Shown here: in pieces, positions 32,776 through 33,366 of the stretch
Layout: every line of letters starts with the position of its first letter
Numbering within the stretch: position 1 is the stretch's first letter
Assembly (NCBI GenBank): GCA_035547155.1
Contig: DASZVJ010000042.1
Coordinates: 1 to 33,366 of the forward strand
Length of the DNA stretch: 33,366 nucleotides
Source of the DNA: CAZNMF01 sp035547155
GTDB lineage: Bacteria; Acidobacteriota; Vicinamibacteria; Vicinamibacterales; SCN-69-37
Reading direction: 5' to 3'
Program-made: the position numbers and the translations under genes
Notes under the pieces: model-generated
Seen by the model: only the letters and a program-made list of their open reading frames with translations
The model's database searches: none
Told to the model about the DNA's origin: nothing

Positions 32776-33082
32776 AACTCCCGCACCCGCTCCGATCACC
32801 TCCGGCATCCGCTCTCATCCATCCCGTCAGCCGCTGAGACCACTATCGTCAGCAACTGACACCGACGTCGTCAGCCGCTCAGACCGACAGTTGCAACGGT
32901 TTGGACCGATCGCGCCGGTCGCTCCGATCGATTCGCGCAGCCGCGCCGATCGGCGTCGTCGAGCGCGGGATCGATGCGCGAAGTCGCTTCGATCGCCATC
33001 GTCAGCAGGTCAGACCGGCGTGCGCAGCCGCTCCGATCAATTTGGGACGCCGCGCAGACCAACATGAGAAGTCACTCAGACC
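32776..33082 (+). repeat. Degenerate 22-bp tandem array, forward block (14 units)
   Basis: Fourteen consecutive units begin at 32776, 32798, 32820, 32842, 32864, 32886, 32908, 32930, 32952 (21 bp), 32973, 32995, 33017, 33039 and 33061. Aligned by eye, unit positions 20 and 22 are A and C in all 14, position 21 is always C or T, position 19 is G in 12, positions 14-15 are G and C in 12 each, position 10 is A in 11 and position 9 is C in 11. Positions 9-16 read roughly CAGCCGCT and 19-22 GAYC; positions 1-8 vary. No two units are identical. The 22-bp period excludes a peptide repeat in one frame. No matching element class is known to me. Confidence 0.85.
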
Positions 33083-33140
33083 GAAAGTATCTCGAAGGTG
33101 GCGAAGTCCCATCGGAAGAATGAGATGCGCGCGAAAAATT
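33083..33140. other. Unalignable centre between the two array blocks
   Basis: These 58 nt do not fit either orientation well in register, although pieces such as GCGAAGTCCC resemble forward units out of phase. They include the most A/T-rich part of the array region (GCGAAAAATT). Confidence 0.5.
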
Positions 33141-33366
33141 GGTGATCGCGGCTTCTGGAGTCAGTCTGACCAACTTCTCGTGGTGGTCTGAGTCGCTTCC
33201 CGAACGGGTCTGAGCCGCTCCTCGAAGTGCTCGGAGCGGCTTCCCGAACCGATCGGCGTCACGCCTCGAGCCAGTCGGCGCCACTTGTCGAGCTGCTCAT
33301 CGCCACTTCTCCCGGTCGTGACGCCGCTGACGCAGGTGCTCCATCCCGCTTCTCGAGCTAGTCGCA
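33141..33366 (-). repeat. Degenerate 22-bp tandem array, inverted block (10+ units)
   Basis: Units begin at 33141, 33163, 33185, 33207, 33229, 33251, 33273, 33295 (21 bp), 33316 (21 bp) and 33337, and a further unit is cut by the window end. Read on the plus strand the best units look like GGTCTGAG followed by C/T-CGCTTC and CCGA, the reverse complement of the forward motif; for example GGTCTGAGTCGCTTCCC (33185-33201) matches the reverse complement of 33066-33082 at 14 of 17 positions. A TC pair at unit positions 3-4 is kept in nearly every unit after the first. The array therefore switches orientation and continues beyond the window. Confidence 0.75.

Noticed and set aside
32901..33284. Short open frames on both strands inside the terminal array
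   Set aside because: The sequence is a 22-bp tandem repeat; the frames change with each unit, have no ribosome sites and resemble no protein.
32776..33366. CRISPR array
   Set aside because: Units are only 22 bp in total, no repeat is identical to another, there are no separate spacers, orientation flips midway, and no cas genes are present.
32776..33366. Plasmid-type iterons / replication origin
   Set aside because: Iterons are usually few and nearly identical, with a Rep gene, DnaA boxes and an A/T-rich region nearby; none is seen. Kept only as a remote alternative.

Overview
The window reads as chromosomal DNA of a high-GC, Gram-negative-type soil bacterium, most probably an acidobacterium of the Vicinamibacteria type. 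The clues are a duplicated orphan permease of the ADOP family with its translationally coupled PadR regulator, a serine/threonine kinase fused to TolB-like and TPR regions, secreted type-B carboxylesterases, and a surface-polysaccharide gene cluster. This placement is an inference from gene content; no rRNA, tRNA or taxonomic marker is present.

Layout. Positions 1-1590 hold the 3' part of a CE15-like glucuronoyl esterase. Positions 1629-13655 are a tightly packed, same-strand polysaccharide operon with stop/start overlaps at most junctions: O-antigen ligase/polymerase-like membrane protein, ABC flippase, GT4 glycosyltransferase, asparagine-synthase-like amidotransferase, SAM methyltransferase, acyltransferase-3/SGNH O-acetylase, transglutaminase-like lipoprotein, second GT4. 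A small two-helix membrane protein and a Tat-exported type-B carboxylesterase follow. On the opposite strand are a DUF1254/DUF1214 protein and an HxlR regulator, the latter divergent from an NmrA-type oxidoreductase that is coupled to a methyltransferase. An ADOP permease and its PadR regulator (minus strand) diverge from glyA, which is preceded by a clear ZTP riboswitch. Next come a small conserved-looking protein, a divergent aldo/keto reductase-LysR pair, a secreted beta-lactamase-fold hydrolase coupled to a Ser/Thr kinase, a VOC-family protein, a DUF3592 protein and a second secreted carboxylesterase.

The most unusual sequence is the last ~600 bases (32750-33366), which hold no credible gene. 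They form a degenerate tandem array with a unit of 22 bp (occasionally 21): about 14 units in one orientation (32776-33082), a short unalignable centre, then at least 10 units of the same motif in the opposite orientation, running off the window end. The period is not a multiple of three, so this is not a peptide repeat. I know of no described element class that it matches.

Regulation is unusually legible: a ZTP aptamer whose 3' edge can pair with the glyA start, a 32-bp PadR palindrome, an HxlR-type palindrome inside a candidate -35/-10 spacer, a GTAG-headed REP-like hairpin, a LysR T-N11-A box, and four genes whose ATG lies exactly 6 nt after a TANNNT hexamer, suggesting leaderless transcripts.
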